From: Corallium rubrum
Lineage: Eukaryota; Cnidaria; Anthozoa; Scleralcyonacea; Coralliidae
Direction: 5' to 3'
Length of the DNA stretch: 64,000 nucleotides
Assembly (NCBI GenBank): GCA_964035015.1
Contig: OZ036004.1
Span: 14,145,427-14,209,426 of the forward strand
Below are positions 12,482 to 22,610 of the stretch, one piece after another. Position 1 is the stretch's first letter; the number at the start of each line of letters is the position of its first letter. A program made the position numbers and the translations under genes. The notes under the pieces are model-generated. The model saw only the letters and a list, made by a program, of their open reading frames with translations. It was not told where the DNA came from and searched no databases.

Positions 12482-14494
12482 TTAATCCCTAGTGGGGTCG
12501 GCCGCTCTTATATGTTGTCGCCAACGTCTTCTGTGTTCTGCATCTTCCTTCTCCAAGCCCAAATGTCTCATGTCTCTTTCCACTCCATCTCTCCATCTAA
12601 TTCTCTGTCTCCCTCTCGATTTCTTTCCCTCCACCTGTTTTTCCAGCGCCACTCTCACCGGGTTGTCTACTTTCATCCTGAGTATGTGGCCATACCATCT
12701 CAGCCGAGCCTCTCTCACTTTCTTCACGATCGACACCACTCCAGCTTCTGCTCTGATATCTTCGTTCCTCCTTCTCTCTCTTAAAGATACTCCCATCAGC
12801 CGTCGCAGCATTCTCATCTCCGTCCTTTCCAGCTGTTTTTCGTCACTCCTTCTCATCGCCCAGTTCTCTGCACCATACAGCAATACAGGTCTCACCACTG
12901 CCGTGTAGATCTTCACCCTCAGCTTCAATGGCATTTTTCTATCGAGTACTACACTGCTGACCTCCTTCCATCTTGCCCATCCTGCGCTTATTCGGTTCCT
13001 TCCTTCCTTCTCTGTTCCGCCTGTGCTCTCCACCATCGCTCCAAGATACTTGAAACTATCCACTTGATTCAGCTGCCTTCCATGGATATCCTCCAGCGCA
13101 ATCTGCTCACCTTCTTCCTTACTGCTAACCATTGTCTCCGTCTTCTCTACATTCACCCTCAAACCTCCTTTCTCCAAGCAGTTCTGCCACTCTGCCATCC
13201 TTCGCTGCAGTTCTCCTTCCGAGTGCGCCATCACCACCAGATCATCTGCATATAGTAGCTCCCATATACCTTCAGTCCCAATCATCTCACTCAGCACATC
13301 CATCACTACCACAAACAGAAATGGACTCAGTACAGACCCTTGATGTAATCCAACTTCAATTCCAAACTCCTCTGTGTCGCCATATACTGTGCTCACCACT
13401 GTTCTTGACCCTCTATACATATCCTTCACCACATCAATCAGTCTCTCTGGTACTCCTCTTCGCCTCAGGCACCAAAACACTACCTCTCTAGGAACCCTGT
13501 CATATGCTTTCTCAAGATCAACAAAACCATAGTATACTTTCTGATTTCCTTCCAATGCCTTCTCCTGCAATTGCCTTACAATATAAATCGCATCACTTGT
13601 TCCTCTTCCTTTCATAAGCCCGAGTTGAGTACTTCTTAACTTTATAGTTTTTCTCAACCTGTCATCCACAATCCTTTCCATCACTTTCAGTAGGTGTTCA
13701 GTCATTTTCAATCCTCTATAATTCCCCCACTCTAATATATCTCCGTTGTTCTTGAACAAACTACAAATCCTACTCCTTCTCCAATCGTCTGCTATCATTC
13801 CATCCCTCTCCACTTTTTGTAAAAGCTCCATTAGCCACTCCTTGCCTTCATCGCCCAATGCGTTTATCAACTCTATTGTCACTTCAGATGGTCCAGGGGT
13901 CTTTCCGTTCTTCATCTTCTTCAGAGCTCGTTCCACTTCCTCCCTGCTGATCATATTGATAGTGATAGGCCCTTCTACGCAAGTTATCTCCTCCAACTCC
14001 TCCCCGTCATTCTCCACATTCAGTAATTGCTCATAGTAGGCCTTCCATCTATCTTTAATATCTTTTTCAGCTTGTAATACCTGTCCATTTCCTCCTTTCA
14101 CAACATCAATTTTTCCCAGATCTTGCCTCTTCTTCTGTCTTGCCTTCGCAGTCTTGAATATCTTCTTCTCTCCTTCTCTTGTGTTCAAACTTTCATACAA
14201 TTCCCTAGTTGCCACCTCCTTTGCTTCTCTCACTATTATCTTTGTTTCTCTGTTTATCCTTCTGTATCTTTCTCTAGCCTCATCACTATTATTAGTCTTC
14301 CATTCTTTAAATGCCAACTTCTTTCTCTGCAACACCTCTCTAATCTCCTCATTCCACAACCAGTCATTCTCTCTCCTAGGTGCTCCTCCTTTAGTTCTAC
14401 CAACAACCTCCTCCGCTGCTCCCACGAGTGCCCTCTTCATATTTGTCCAAACCTCATTTACATTATCTCCTTCCTCGTCACTGTTCCTCTTCAC
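12482..14494 (-). CDS. RTE-like reverse transcriptase, 5'-truncated but open
   Basis: A 670-codon frame without stops. It contains, in order, a pre-RT region, the K-M-K-N-G-K-T-P-G block, the NYRGLKMTEHLLKVMERI block, V-D-L-E-K-A-Y-D-R-V-P (motif A), L-H-Q-G-S-V-L-S-P (motif B), L-L-Y-A-D-D-L-V-V-M (catalytic motif C, intact), F-K-Y-L-G, and the C-terminal R-L-R-W-Y-G-H-I-L-R-M block typical of RTE-type and related proteins. The first codon is GTG at the 5' junction, so it is a truncated fragment, not a true start. Upstream APE endonuclease is absent. The lack of stops indicates recent insertion; exact clade (RTE or a relative) is uncertain. Confidence 0.85.
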   Translation of the reverse strand: MKRNSDEEGDNVNEVWTNMKRALVGAAEEVVGRTKGGAPRRENDWLWNEEIREVLQRKKLAFKEWKTNNSDEARERYRRINRETKIIVREAKEVATRELYESLNTREGEKKIFKTAKARQKKRQDLGKIDVVKGGNGQVLQAEKDIKDRWKAYYEQLLNVENDGEELEEITCVEGPITINMISREEVERALKKMKNGKTPGPSEVTIELINALGDEGKEWLMELLQKVERDGMIADDWRRSRICSLFKNNGDILEWGNYRGLKMTEHLLKVMERIVDDRLRKTIKLRSTQLGLMKGRGTSDAIYIVRQLQEKALEGNQKVYYGFVDLEKAYDRVPREVVFWCLRRRGVPERLIDVVKDMYRGSRTVVSTVYGDTEEFGIEVGLHQGSVLSPFLFVVVMDVLSEMIGTEGIWELLYADDLVVMAHSEGELQRRMAEWQNCLEKGGLRVNVEKTETMVSSKEEGEQIALEDIHGRQLNQVDSFKYLGAMVESTGGTEKEGRNRISAGWARWKEVSSVVLDRKMPLKLRVKIYTAVVRPVLLYGAENWAMRRSDEKQLERTEMRMLRRLMGVSLRERRRNEDIRAEAGVVSIVKKVREARLRWYGHILRMKVDNPVRVALEKQVEGKKSRGRQRIRWRDGVERDMRHLGLEKEDAEHRRRWRQHIRAADPTRD

Positions 14495-15475
14495 TTAGTT
14501 CATGGATGAGGGCTAATAAATTGTCCGTTAATATTGATAAAACCAATTATGTTATTTTTCAATCCAAACAAAAGAAAATCACTTATGATATATCTCTCTT
14601 ATTTGATGACAATCTGATCACTCGAAAGCAAAAGGTTAAATTTCTTGGTGTCTTTCTAGATGGAAATCTCTCTTGGAAATCTCACATTAGTCATTTCTGT
14701 AAGAAAGTTTCAAAATCCATCGGCGTAATTTATCGAGCTCGTTTCTATTTATCCGCGAGTACTAAATTATCCTTATATTATAACTTAACCTATCCATATC
14801 TTATCTACTGCAACACTGTCTGGTCGTTTACCTATGTCTCTAATTTAAGACGCAAATTTCTACTACAGAAGCGAATTGTCAGATTGTTGACCAATTCTGA
14901 TTTTCGCGCGCATACCGCTCCGCTTTTAGTAATTTGAATTTGCTCGATATTTATAAGACTAACTCTTTTCATATTGGTAAATTTATGTTTTCTTATCACA
15001 ATCAATTACTGCCGCCTTCTTTTCTCAACTTATTTACTATTGGTAATCAAGTTCATGACTATAACACAAGAAACGCAAGCTCATACCGATCTCATGCATG
15101 TAGAACTAATACAAAGCAGTTCACCATCCTTTTTCAAGGTCCCAAGCTGTGGAATTCTCTCCCTGATAATGTTACAAATGTAGAGACGCTAAATTACTTC
15201 AGGAATAGAATGCTAAAATATTTACTTGAATTTTAATTACATTAAATTTGACAGTGCCATGCTATGTAATACTTTATTAATTTATATTTTACTTACTACC
15301 TTGCTCCGAGGAGACCTCCTATATCTACAAGCCTGATGGTTTCTGGATGCCTCCTTGCCACTTATATCTACTTTTCAGCGCCATCGTTATTTAACGCACT
15401 ATCTTCTTTTGTAAATTTGTATCAGTGGCAAATATTATTAAATCCTTATTATTATTAAATCCTTAAGTCTTGTTT
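14495..15475 (+). pseudogene. CR1/L2-like reverse transcriptase, 3' part of the split copy
   Basis: The second TSD copy (14495-14507) is followed by the thumb and C-terminal region: M-R-A-N-K-L-S-V-N-I-D-K-T, K-F-L-G-V-F-L-D-G-N-L-S-W (about 14640), L-Y-Y-N-L-T-Y-P-Y-L-I-Y-C-N-T-V-W, and then after a frameshift near 14930 the D-Y-N-T-R-N and G-P-K-L-W-N-S-L-P-D-N blocks, ending at 15236. The 3' end is an attattaaatcctt-type repeat at about 15440-15465. Confidence 0.8.
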
Positions 15476-15775
15476 AGATGATATAACATGTGCAGCAAGA
15501 TTTTTGTTTTTCCTGAGAAAAATGCGGCCAGCTTGAGTTCAGATAAACTTGAAATTGGGATCTCTCTTGAATTTTAAGCAATGCTTGAAGAGATGAAAAT
15601 GCTATTATCTGATAATCTGGAAAGGCCGATATCCTTGGTTGACTTGCCCTTTAGATATTTGCGACCTCGATAGTACTATTCCTTAACTGTCCTTCTTACA
15701 AATTTAACGATGATTTTAGGAAATCGATTGGCAGGGTTGACACTAGTAGCAGCTCCTTCCCTTGGCCTTAGCCTT

Positions 15776-15904
15776 ATGTTAATTTCCATGAAGGGAGTAA
15801 AAATAACTCCTTTTGGTAGAGTAAAATTGTCAGAGTTATTTTGACTCCAGTAACGGAGTTAATTTAACTCCACCTGAGGAGTTACCTTTCATTTTACTCC
15901 ATGT
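15776..15904. repeat. Palindromic gagt...actc motif region, left of LTR element
   Basis: It contains several short dyads of the form ggagtta-n-taactcc. Similar motifs resume at 31736-31790 directly after the LTR element. It resembles the subterminal repeats of the CACTG-ended transposon at 19589-21314, so the LTR element may have landed in a relative of that family (inference). Confidence 0.5.
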
Positions 15905-16550
15905 TGTTACATGATATACAATTATCATGTATACTATAATATTGTAATATAGTTTACGTTATTCTAATTTACCTATGGGAAATAATTTGTAGTTGCATGA
16001 TTTAGCAAATACTCCGGATCCAATACGTAAAGCATGATTTAGCAAATTCTAATACGTAAACGATATAGATTGAGAAATCACAAGTTACGTAAACGGACAT
16101 GAGTTGGCGGAGATGTTGTAATCGGTGGTTTGATAAGAGACTTTAAAACTACTGACTCATTCTACTTAGAGGAAATTAGTCATAGTTTCACAATATCTTC
16201 CTCTACCAGTATTATAAAAGCTTGAGCACAACTAAGCGAGTCATGCATTATTCATAAGGCGTTAAGAGAAGTGCCTGAATAGCATCACGCAAACTACCAG
16301 AAAGAAATGGATCATCGTTGATAGAAGAAGTCAAGAAGAAGTCGTTGAAGACTCACAGAGTTGTGCTCAGGCAGAGATTAAGAGATAAGTTTGAACTGTT
16401 AAGAATTAATTGCCTATTTGTTAAAGTTATAAAGATGCTAATTACATAGCATAATTGAAGTAAATAAATAGTTTTAAGAAAGTAACTGGTTCACACTGTT
16501 TTTTGTTGTGAGTAAAATAGAATCAAAATATCTTAAGTCGGGACGCTCGT
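15905..16550 (+). repeat. 5' LTR
   Basis: It begins tgttacatgatatacaatta and matches 31089-31735 to the end of ggacgctcgt. A TATA-like tattataaaag lies near 16212. The 5' copy may extend a few bases to a CA at 16553-16554, but the 3' copy diverges at that point, so the exact terminus is unsettled. Confidence 0.92.
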
Positions 16551-16557
16551 GACAAAG

Positions 16558-16575
16558 TGGGGGCTCGCCCGGGAA
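16558..16575 (+). promoter_or_regulatory. Primer binding site
   Basis: The bases tgggggctcgcccggga directly follow the 5' LTR. They closely resemble the tRNA-Pro primer binding site of many retroelements, differing by one or two bases. Confidence 0.75.
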
Positions 16576-16807
16576 GGTTTTGTTATTAGAAGTTTCAGAG
16601 TTTGTTGAAAGAAAAATAAAACAAAAAAAAATAAATAAAAATAAATAAAAAATTGTCGAGAACAGTGAATCAAACGTAAATTCGGTTACAAATAAGAGTT
16701 CGTTTAAAAGTTTAAAAAAAAAAGAAGGAAAAGTTGTAACGTAAACAAGCATTAGACGGAGTTTTAAAGTGCATTTCGTACAGTGTGAATCTAGTTATTC
16801 TGTAATA

Positions 16808-18190
16808 ATGTCTGAGTTTAAGCCAGAGGATTTTATGTCGGAACCAAGCGAAGAGGGTTTTCAAGAGTTAAGAAAGGATGACCTTCTTTCGTTAGGAAAA
16901 CACTTAAGGATAGAAGTTAGAGGTTCTTTGAGAAAGCGCGAAATCCAAAAAATAATTATGGAACATTTAGTGAATGAATTAAAGACATTCGAACAGTCTG
17001 CCTTACAGCAATATCAAGGTACGCAAAGTCAAAGCCACACTAAAGACGTAGTCGAAACAAAAACCGATGAGGGCGAAGAGAAGGAAAGAGAGAGACTAGT
17101 AGATAGAGAAAAGGAGAGACAATGGCAGAAAGAATAAGAGGAAAGCGAATGGCAACGAGAACGGGAGAAGCGTGAGTGGGAAAGAGAAAGAGAGGAGAGA
17201 GAATTTAAGCTAAAGGAACAGCAAATCGAATTACAAAAACTAGAGCTTCAAGCTCGGTCTGGTCATCCTGCAACCAGTTCAGGTCTCTATTTTGACGTTA
17301 CAAAACATATTAGAATGGTTCCGCCTTTCCAGGAACGGGAAGTAGACAAATATTTTTTACATTTTGAAAACGTAGCCGCAAATTATAAGTGGCCTAAGGA
17401 AAATTGGACCATGTTGTTGCAAAGCGTTTTAGTCGGAAAAGCTCGCGAAATTTATTCCCGACTTTCAGTGGAATTATCTTCCGAGTACAACACAACACAG
17501 TAAAGCAATTTATCTTAAAAGGCTATGAGTTAGTTCCCGAAGCATACCGACAGAAATTTCGTAATTTAGACAAAATCGGAAATAAAACCTATGTCGAATT
17601 CGCTCAAGAAAAGGAGCAATTGTTTGACCGATGGTGCGTCTCTGAAAAAATTAACAAGGAATATGATCGTTTGCGCGAAGTGATCTTACTCGAAGAGTTC
17701 AGACGATGCGTTAGTAATGAGATTCGTACCTTTATAAACGAACAAAAGCCGGAGAATATAATTGCCGCAGCACGCCTGGCAGACGACTATTCATTAACCC
17801 ATAAGTTTTCGTCAGCGAGTAAGTCACAACAGTCTTTTTCTTTTCGGGGCAACAACACCTCCACATTTGACAGCAGGCATGCACACACTCCTAGAAATTT
17901 TCAGAGAGGATCCTTAGATAATAAGAATGACAGCAGTGCAAGGTTTCGTGACCAAAACTTTAGGCGACCCTTACCTCAGTTCGAACAAGACCGTGACAAG
18001 CCTACAAATCCACCTTTCAAGTCCATCGTTTGTGGTTCCATCGCCAAGCATACCAACAAACAACCGCTTATTCATGCTGACAACGATTTAGAGGTCAAGC
18101 ACCCTGTTGACCCTGTCAAAGTATTTCGGCCATTTGTGTTTGACGGTTCTGTCTCACTTTCGGGCGATCTATCGCCTATTCCAATTAAAA
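16808..18190 (+). pseudogene. gag polyprotein with SCAN-like domain, broken
   Basis: From the ATG at 16808 the frame codes for an acidic N-terminus and a charged E/R/K-rich coiled-coil stretch. It meets an in-frame stop at 17135-17137, continues open to about 17500, then shifts frame. The second frame carries a SCAN-like capsid region (YRQKFRNLDKIGNKTYVEF, then LLEEFRRCV...IRTFINEQKP, about 17540-17800). No zinc knuckle is obvious downstream. The earlier in-frame upstream starts are non-ATG. One stop and one frameshift make the gene non-functional. Confidence 0.75.
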
Positions 18191-18222
18191 TATTACGAGG
18201 CACTTGCGCATCTCAATATTAA
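18120..18222 (+). pseudogene. Aspartic protease, N-terminal part, active site altered
   Basis: Downstream of gag the frame reads P-F-V-F-D-G-S-V-S-L-S-G-D and then I-L-R-G-T-C-A-S-Q. In retroviral-type proteases of this group the last block carries the D-T/S-G catalytic triad; here it reads G-T-C, so both the aspartate and the glycine are lost. The reading stops at 18222, where the CR1-like insertion begins. Confidence 0.6.
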
Positions 18223-18289
18223 TAGCCTTTAATAGCCTAATCTTTATATTAATAGCCTGTTAAAACATATAGACGAATTACGAATATGC

Positions 18290-19588
18290 ATGACTAAACA
18301 ACAACTAGATATTTTAGCAATCAATGAAACTAAAATGGATTCTGATGTACCCCTGGATTTAATTTCCCTGGAGGGCTATACCTGGGTCTCTAAGAATAGG
18401 AATAGATCTGGTGGGGGTGTTGGTTGCTACATACGAAATACAATTAACTTTTTGATAAGACCCGACTTGGGTCATCATGATATTGAAGCTCTTACGATAG
18501 AAATTCATAAATATAAAACCAAACCTTTTCTAGTTTCAACATGGTACAGACCGCCTAATTCACCCATTGACTTGCTAACAAAATTCGAAAACATTCTGCG
18601 GCTTATTGATATTGAAGAGAAAGAGAGCATTATCCTGGGTGATATAAATTGTGATCTATTACACAAAGATCTAGATCATATGATGAAAGAACTCAATTTC
18701 ATTACTAATTTATATCAATACAAACAATTGATAGACGAACCTACAAGGGAAACTAAGAATTCGATATCTTTAATTGACCATTTCTATACCAATAAAAAGG
18801 AAAATATTATATTAGCAGGAGTCTCCAAAATAACGATTAGTGACCATTATTTAATATATGGCATTTTGTCATTTCCATCGTTAAAAGGAGAGGAACATAT
18901 TTTGGAGCTCCGTGACTTCAAAAATTTCAATGAAGATAATTTCCTACGCGATATAGCATTGTCCAAAAACCATAATTTGGATTCACACACGGATCCTACC
19001 CGAATGTGGTATATTTGGAAAAATAAATTTACTGAAATTATTGATAAACATGCACCGCTTAAAACCCGTAAAATTGGTAAGAAGCGTACCCCTTGGATTA
19101 CGAAACAAGTACTTCATAGTAAGCGAAATAAGATCTTATTAAAGAGAAAGGCCTTGAAATCTAAAAATGAAAATGATTGGCAAATCTTCAAATCAGCTAG
19201 AAATTCTTATAATAAATTAATTAAGTCGTCCATTCGCCATCATTATAGTGTTGAGATTAGGGATAATCAAGGAAATACTAAGAACATGTGGAAAACTATT
19301 AATAACTTGATTCATAAATCCAAAAAATCTCAAAATATAACTGAGATCCGTAACAAGAATGGTGAAATGGTTAATATTCCAGGCATACCTAATGCATTCA
19401 ATAATCATTTCACTGATCTTGGTTTCATTCTTTCGCAAAACATCTCAAGTTGCTCTATTCCACCAGAGAGTTACATCAGTGAATCAATGCAGGAATTTAT
19501 TTTCTGTGATATAACTGAACAGGAAGTTTGCCAGTTATTGTCATCATTATCATCTACTAAGGCGTCAGGCCTAGATGGATTACCAGCA
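18290..19588 (+). pseudogene. APE endonuclease and start of RT, CR1-like copy 1
   Basis: It contains the hallmarks of an APE-type endonuclease: L-D-I-L-A-I-N-E-T-K near the start, G-G-G-V-G-C-Y-I-R, S-T-W-Y-R-P-P, I-L-G-D-I-N-C-D and I-S-D-H-Y-L-I. The linker is followed by the RT entry block S-S-T-K-A-S-G-L-D-G-L-P-A. The ORF is open for about 430 codons until the transposon insertion at 19589, which adds a false C-terminus. The start (ATG 18290) is an accident of 5' truncation. Confidence 0.85.
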
Positions 19589-21314
19589 CACTGTAAATTC
19601 AAAAGAGTCGTTTCGACCCCTTCAAAGGAGTCGTTTTTGTGACCCCAGGACGACACCTTCGAAGGAGTCGTTTTGACTCCTTCAAAGCCTACTCTTCCGA
19701 AGAGTCATTTGTACTCCTTTGAAGGAGTCATTTTTACCTTTTCAAGGGTAGTTTAAAAACTCTTCAGGAGAGTTATTTTGACTCTTGCGCAGCGTCAATT
19801 CTACTTATTTTAGACTCATTTCTACTCTTTTGAAGGAGTCGTTTCGACCCTTATTTTCGGTAAATTCTACTCTCATTTTGGGGTCGTTATTACTCTTATA
19901 TGGGGTCATTTCTACTGTAAATTTGCGTTTAATATTTCGACAGTTCAGTATTCAGTCCTACATGGTTATTTATCAAAAGGTGAATCCCAAAGGTAATTCC
20001 GCTATGCTATATTCCTCCAACACTTCACAGTATACTATAAAACGGGCTTAGCAAAATCCTCTCGGCCGGGAAACCTGAAAGCATTAATTCTGTGAATGAA
20101 TTACTTTACACACCAACAAAATGTAAAGTTGGAAGACCAAAACAAGTCAAGATAAAAGTATAATCACATAGTTAGAACAAATATAGAATTTAGGCGATTA
20201 GCTTTGCCATTAGAATCCGGTGTCGAGCGGCGAATATGCAACGCTAACGGCGTTTGTTTTGCATGAGGGAAAATTTTGTTGTCGTTGCTAGTATTCCTTC
20301 ATCAAAGGCTTTACTTTGTTAGTGCTATTGATGCGAGTAAGTCGTTGAATTTCTTTCGGAAACCTCCTGTTGAATCCGTCAACATAAAAGTTTAAATGTT
20401 GTCGACAGCGTGACTATTTTTAATTTTTTATTATGAATATGGTGGATAGTTTGATGAATAAATTAAGTGGATCAAAATTCGCGTTTTCTGATTGGTTGAG
20501 CCTCAGGGTGGACCTCTGCGAAGACAGTGCTGTTTACTCGTGCGTCACATAAGCGTCGCTTGATTGGTTGGGATTGATTCGCCTGATTCGAAAGAATTGT
20601 AAACGCACCCTTGAAATAAAATTTCTAAAAGTAGAGCATTGTCAAGAGTATTACAATTTAAAATGGAATACGGATGTTAATCACAAAAATTTGGTTTCCT
20701 TTCGATTAGTTCGTATTTGTTTATTCTCCTCAATGCTCTTTTATACGCTGTCCTTGCCATATAATTGACCACTGCAATTCTAATTTACCCGATGTCTTTA
20801 AAACATGATCGACGGACAAATAAGTTTCCAACTTTCCAGTGATATATACTTTCGGTATCCATCACTTAACCCAAACTGCATTGATCTATACATACTATAT
20901 ATACTGTCCATATGGCATTTTTGACTTTATCGGTACACCGCGATTTGCAGTGTGCCTTTTACCCGAATGATTTGATTTATGCGTGCTATATGATAAACAA
21001 AAAGCATCGTTAATTGCTCTTCACTTCACCAAAGAGTAACACGACTCTTGGTAAATCGACTCTATCGAGGAGTAACGCGACTCCTTGTTCACTCCAACAA
21101 AATGACTCCAGAAAGAGTCAGACGATCCCACCAGGAGTGCTATGATTCTAAGAGGGAGTGCAGAGACTCCGGCAAAGAATCGTTTTGACTCCACGGTTGG
21201 GTCAAAACAACTCTTGGAGTAAAAATGACACCTTGAAATAGTCGAAACGACCCCCAGATTAAAAGAGCTGAAGTGACTCCTTGGGGTCAAAACGACTCTT
21301 TTGAATTTACAGTG
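19589..21314. mobile_element. CACTG-ended DNA transposon, non-autonomous
   Basis: The ends are exact reverse complements: cactgtaaattcaaaagagt at left, mirrored at right. A 2-bp direct duplication (CA, 19587-19588 and 21315-21316) is enough to restore the interrupted RT codons exactly. Dense palindromic gagtcgttttgactc-like motifs fill about 300 bp at each end. CACTG termini with a 2-4 bp TSD are known for the CACTA/Mirage/Chapaev group. I recognise no transposase in the 1.7 kb. Confidence 0.85.
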
Positions 21315-22436
21315 CAAAACTTATTAAACTGGCCTCACCTTACATTGCTAAATCGCTGACAACAATATTTAATAGGTCTATATCCACCGGCATATTTCCA
21401 TGTGAGTGGAAAAATGCAAGAGTCACCCCAATTTACAAAAGTGGCGCCAAATCTAATATGGATAATTATCGACCCATATCTATTATTTCGGTAATTGCCA
21501 AAACAATGGAGAAACTCGCACATAACCAGGTCTATTCCTATTTACAACGGGCAAATATACTAACAAATGCACAACATGGCTTTAGTCCTCTCCACTCCAC
21601 TGTTACTGCATTGTTAAAAATGACAAGCCATTGGTATCAAAATATGGATGAAGGGTTAATCAATGGAGTTGTCTTTTTAGATCTAAAAAAGGCATTTGAT
21701 ACTGTTGGCCATGGTATTTTATTAAAAAAAATTATATTTATATGGAGTGAGAGGAAGGGCCCATGACTGGTTTAGGTCCTATCTGTCTAATCGTACCCAG
21801 TATTGTCAAGTTAATGGCAAACTGTCTGAACCACGAACAATAATTACTGGTATTCCGCAGGGCTCAATTCTTGGACCCTTACTCTTTCTTGTTTACATAA
21901 ATGACTTGCCAAATTGCTTAAAAATGCGGATTGTGACATGTTTGCTGATGATACTCAATTAGGAACGGCAAGTAAGGATGTCAAAGCAATTTTTGAAACG
22001 TTAAATGATGACCCCTAGCAAATATTTCAGTTTGGATGGCGGCCAACAAACTGAGCCTGAACAAAATCAAAACTGAATATATGTTTATTGGATCACATCA
22101 AAAACTTAAACAGTGTAACTCCGAATTGCAAATAAAAATTGGAGATACGCCTATTCAACGAGTAACCGTTACAAAATCACTGGGTATGATGGTAGATGAG
22201 ACTTTAACCTGGCATTCTCAAACAGATCTAATTACAAAGAAAGTGAACAAGGGTCTTTACGTCCTTAGACGATTAAGAGATCTTGTGGATGTAAGGACTC
22301 TAGTAACAGTTTACAAAACCTTAATTCAACCACACTTTGATTACTGCTCGCAAGTATGGGGTTGTCTTGGAATTACCCTTCAAAACCAATTGCAACGTTT
22401 ACAAAATAGAGCAGCACGTATGGTTGGACGTGTGAT
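21315..22436 (+). pseudogene. Reverse transcriptase middle part, CR1-like copy 1
   Basis: The reading continues in order: Y-R-P-I-S-I-I-S-V-I-A-K, Q-H-G-F-S, V-V-F-L-D-L-K-K-A-F-D-T-V (motif A), a frameshift near 21735, [12 protein letters not shown], a second frameshift before the F-A-D-D box (about 21940), then M-A-A-N-K-L-S-L-N and a D-Y-C-S-Q-V-W-G block. At 22437 CR1-like copy 2 begins, in the middle of the C-terminal region. Confidence 0.8.
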
Positions 22437-22610
22437 TTCAGCGTCCGTAATTTTGTTGGCTTATGTCCTTCTAGCCGAGTCAATCTTTCAAGAGAAGTGC
22501 CCTCTGACTTGTGTGGGAGTCGGCGAGAACGGGAAACCAAACTGGTATGTGGAATTTAAGTTAAATCTGCTTAGAACACAGAGGAAAGATATCGGACATG
22601 GCAAGACAAC

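Larger units (their letters stand above)
12334..14494 (-). mobile_element. RTE-like non-LTR retrotransposon, 5'-truncated, nested
   Basis: A minus-strand element inserted in the CR1-like copy with a 13-bp TSD. Its 3' tail is a long trinucleotide tract: read on its own strand, (GGA)n then (GAA)n, occupying 12334-12478. The 5' end is truncated so that the first base at the junction is inside the ORF, which removes the endonuclease domain. Confidence 0.88.

Noticed and set aside
12303..12784. Long ORFs of poly-serine, poly-phenylalanine and poly-proline
   Set aside because: They are translations of the (TTC)n/(CCT)n tail and of the antisense of the RTE-like ORF.
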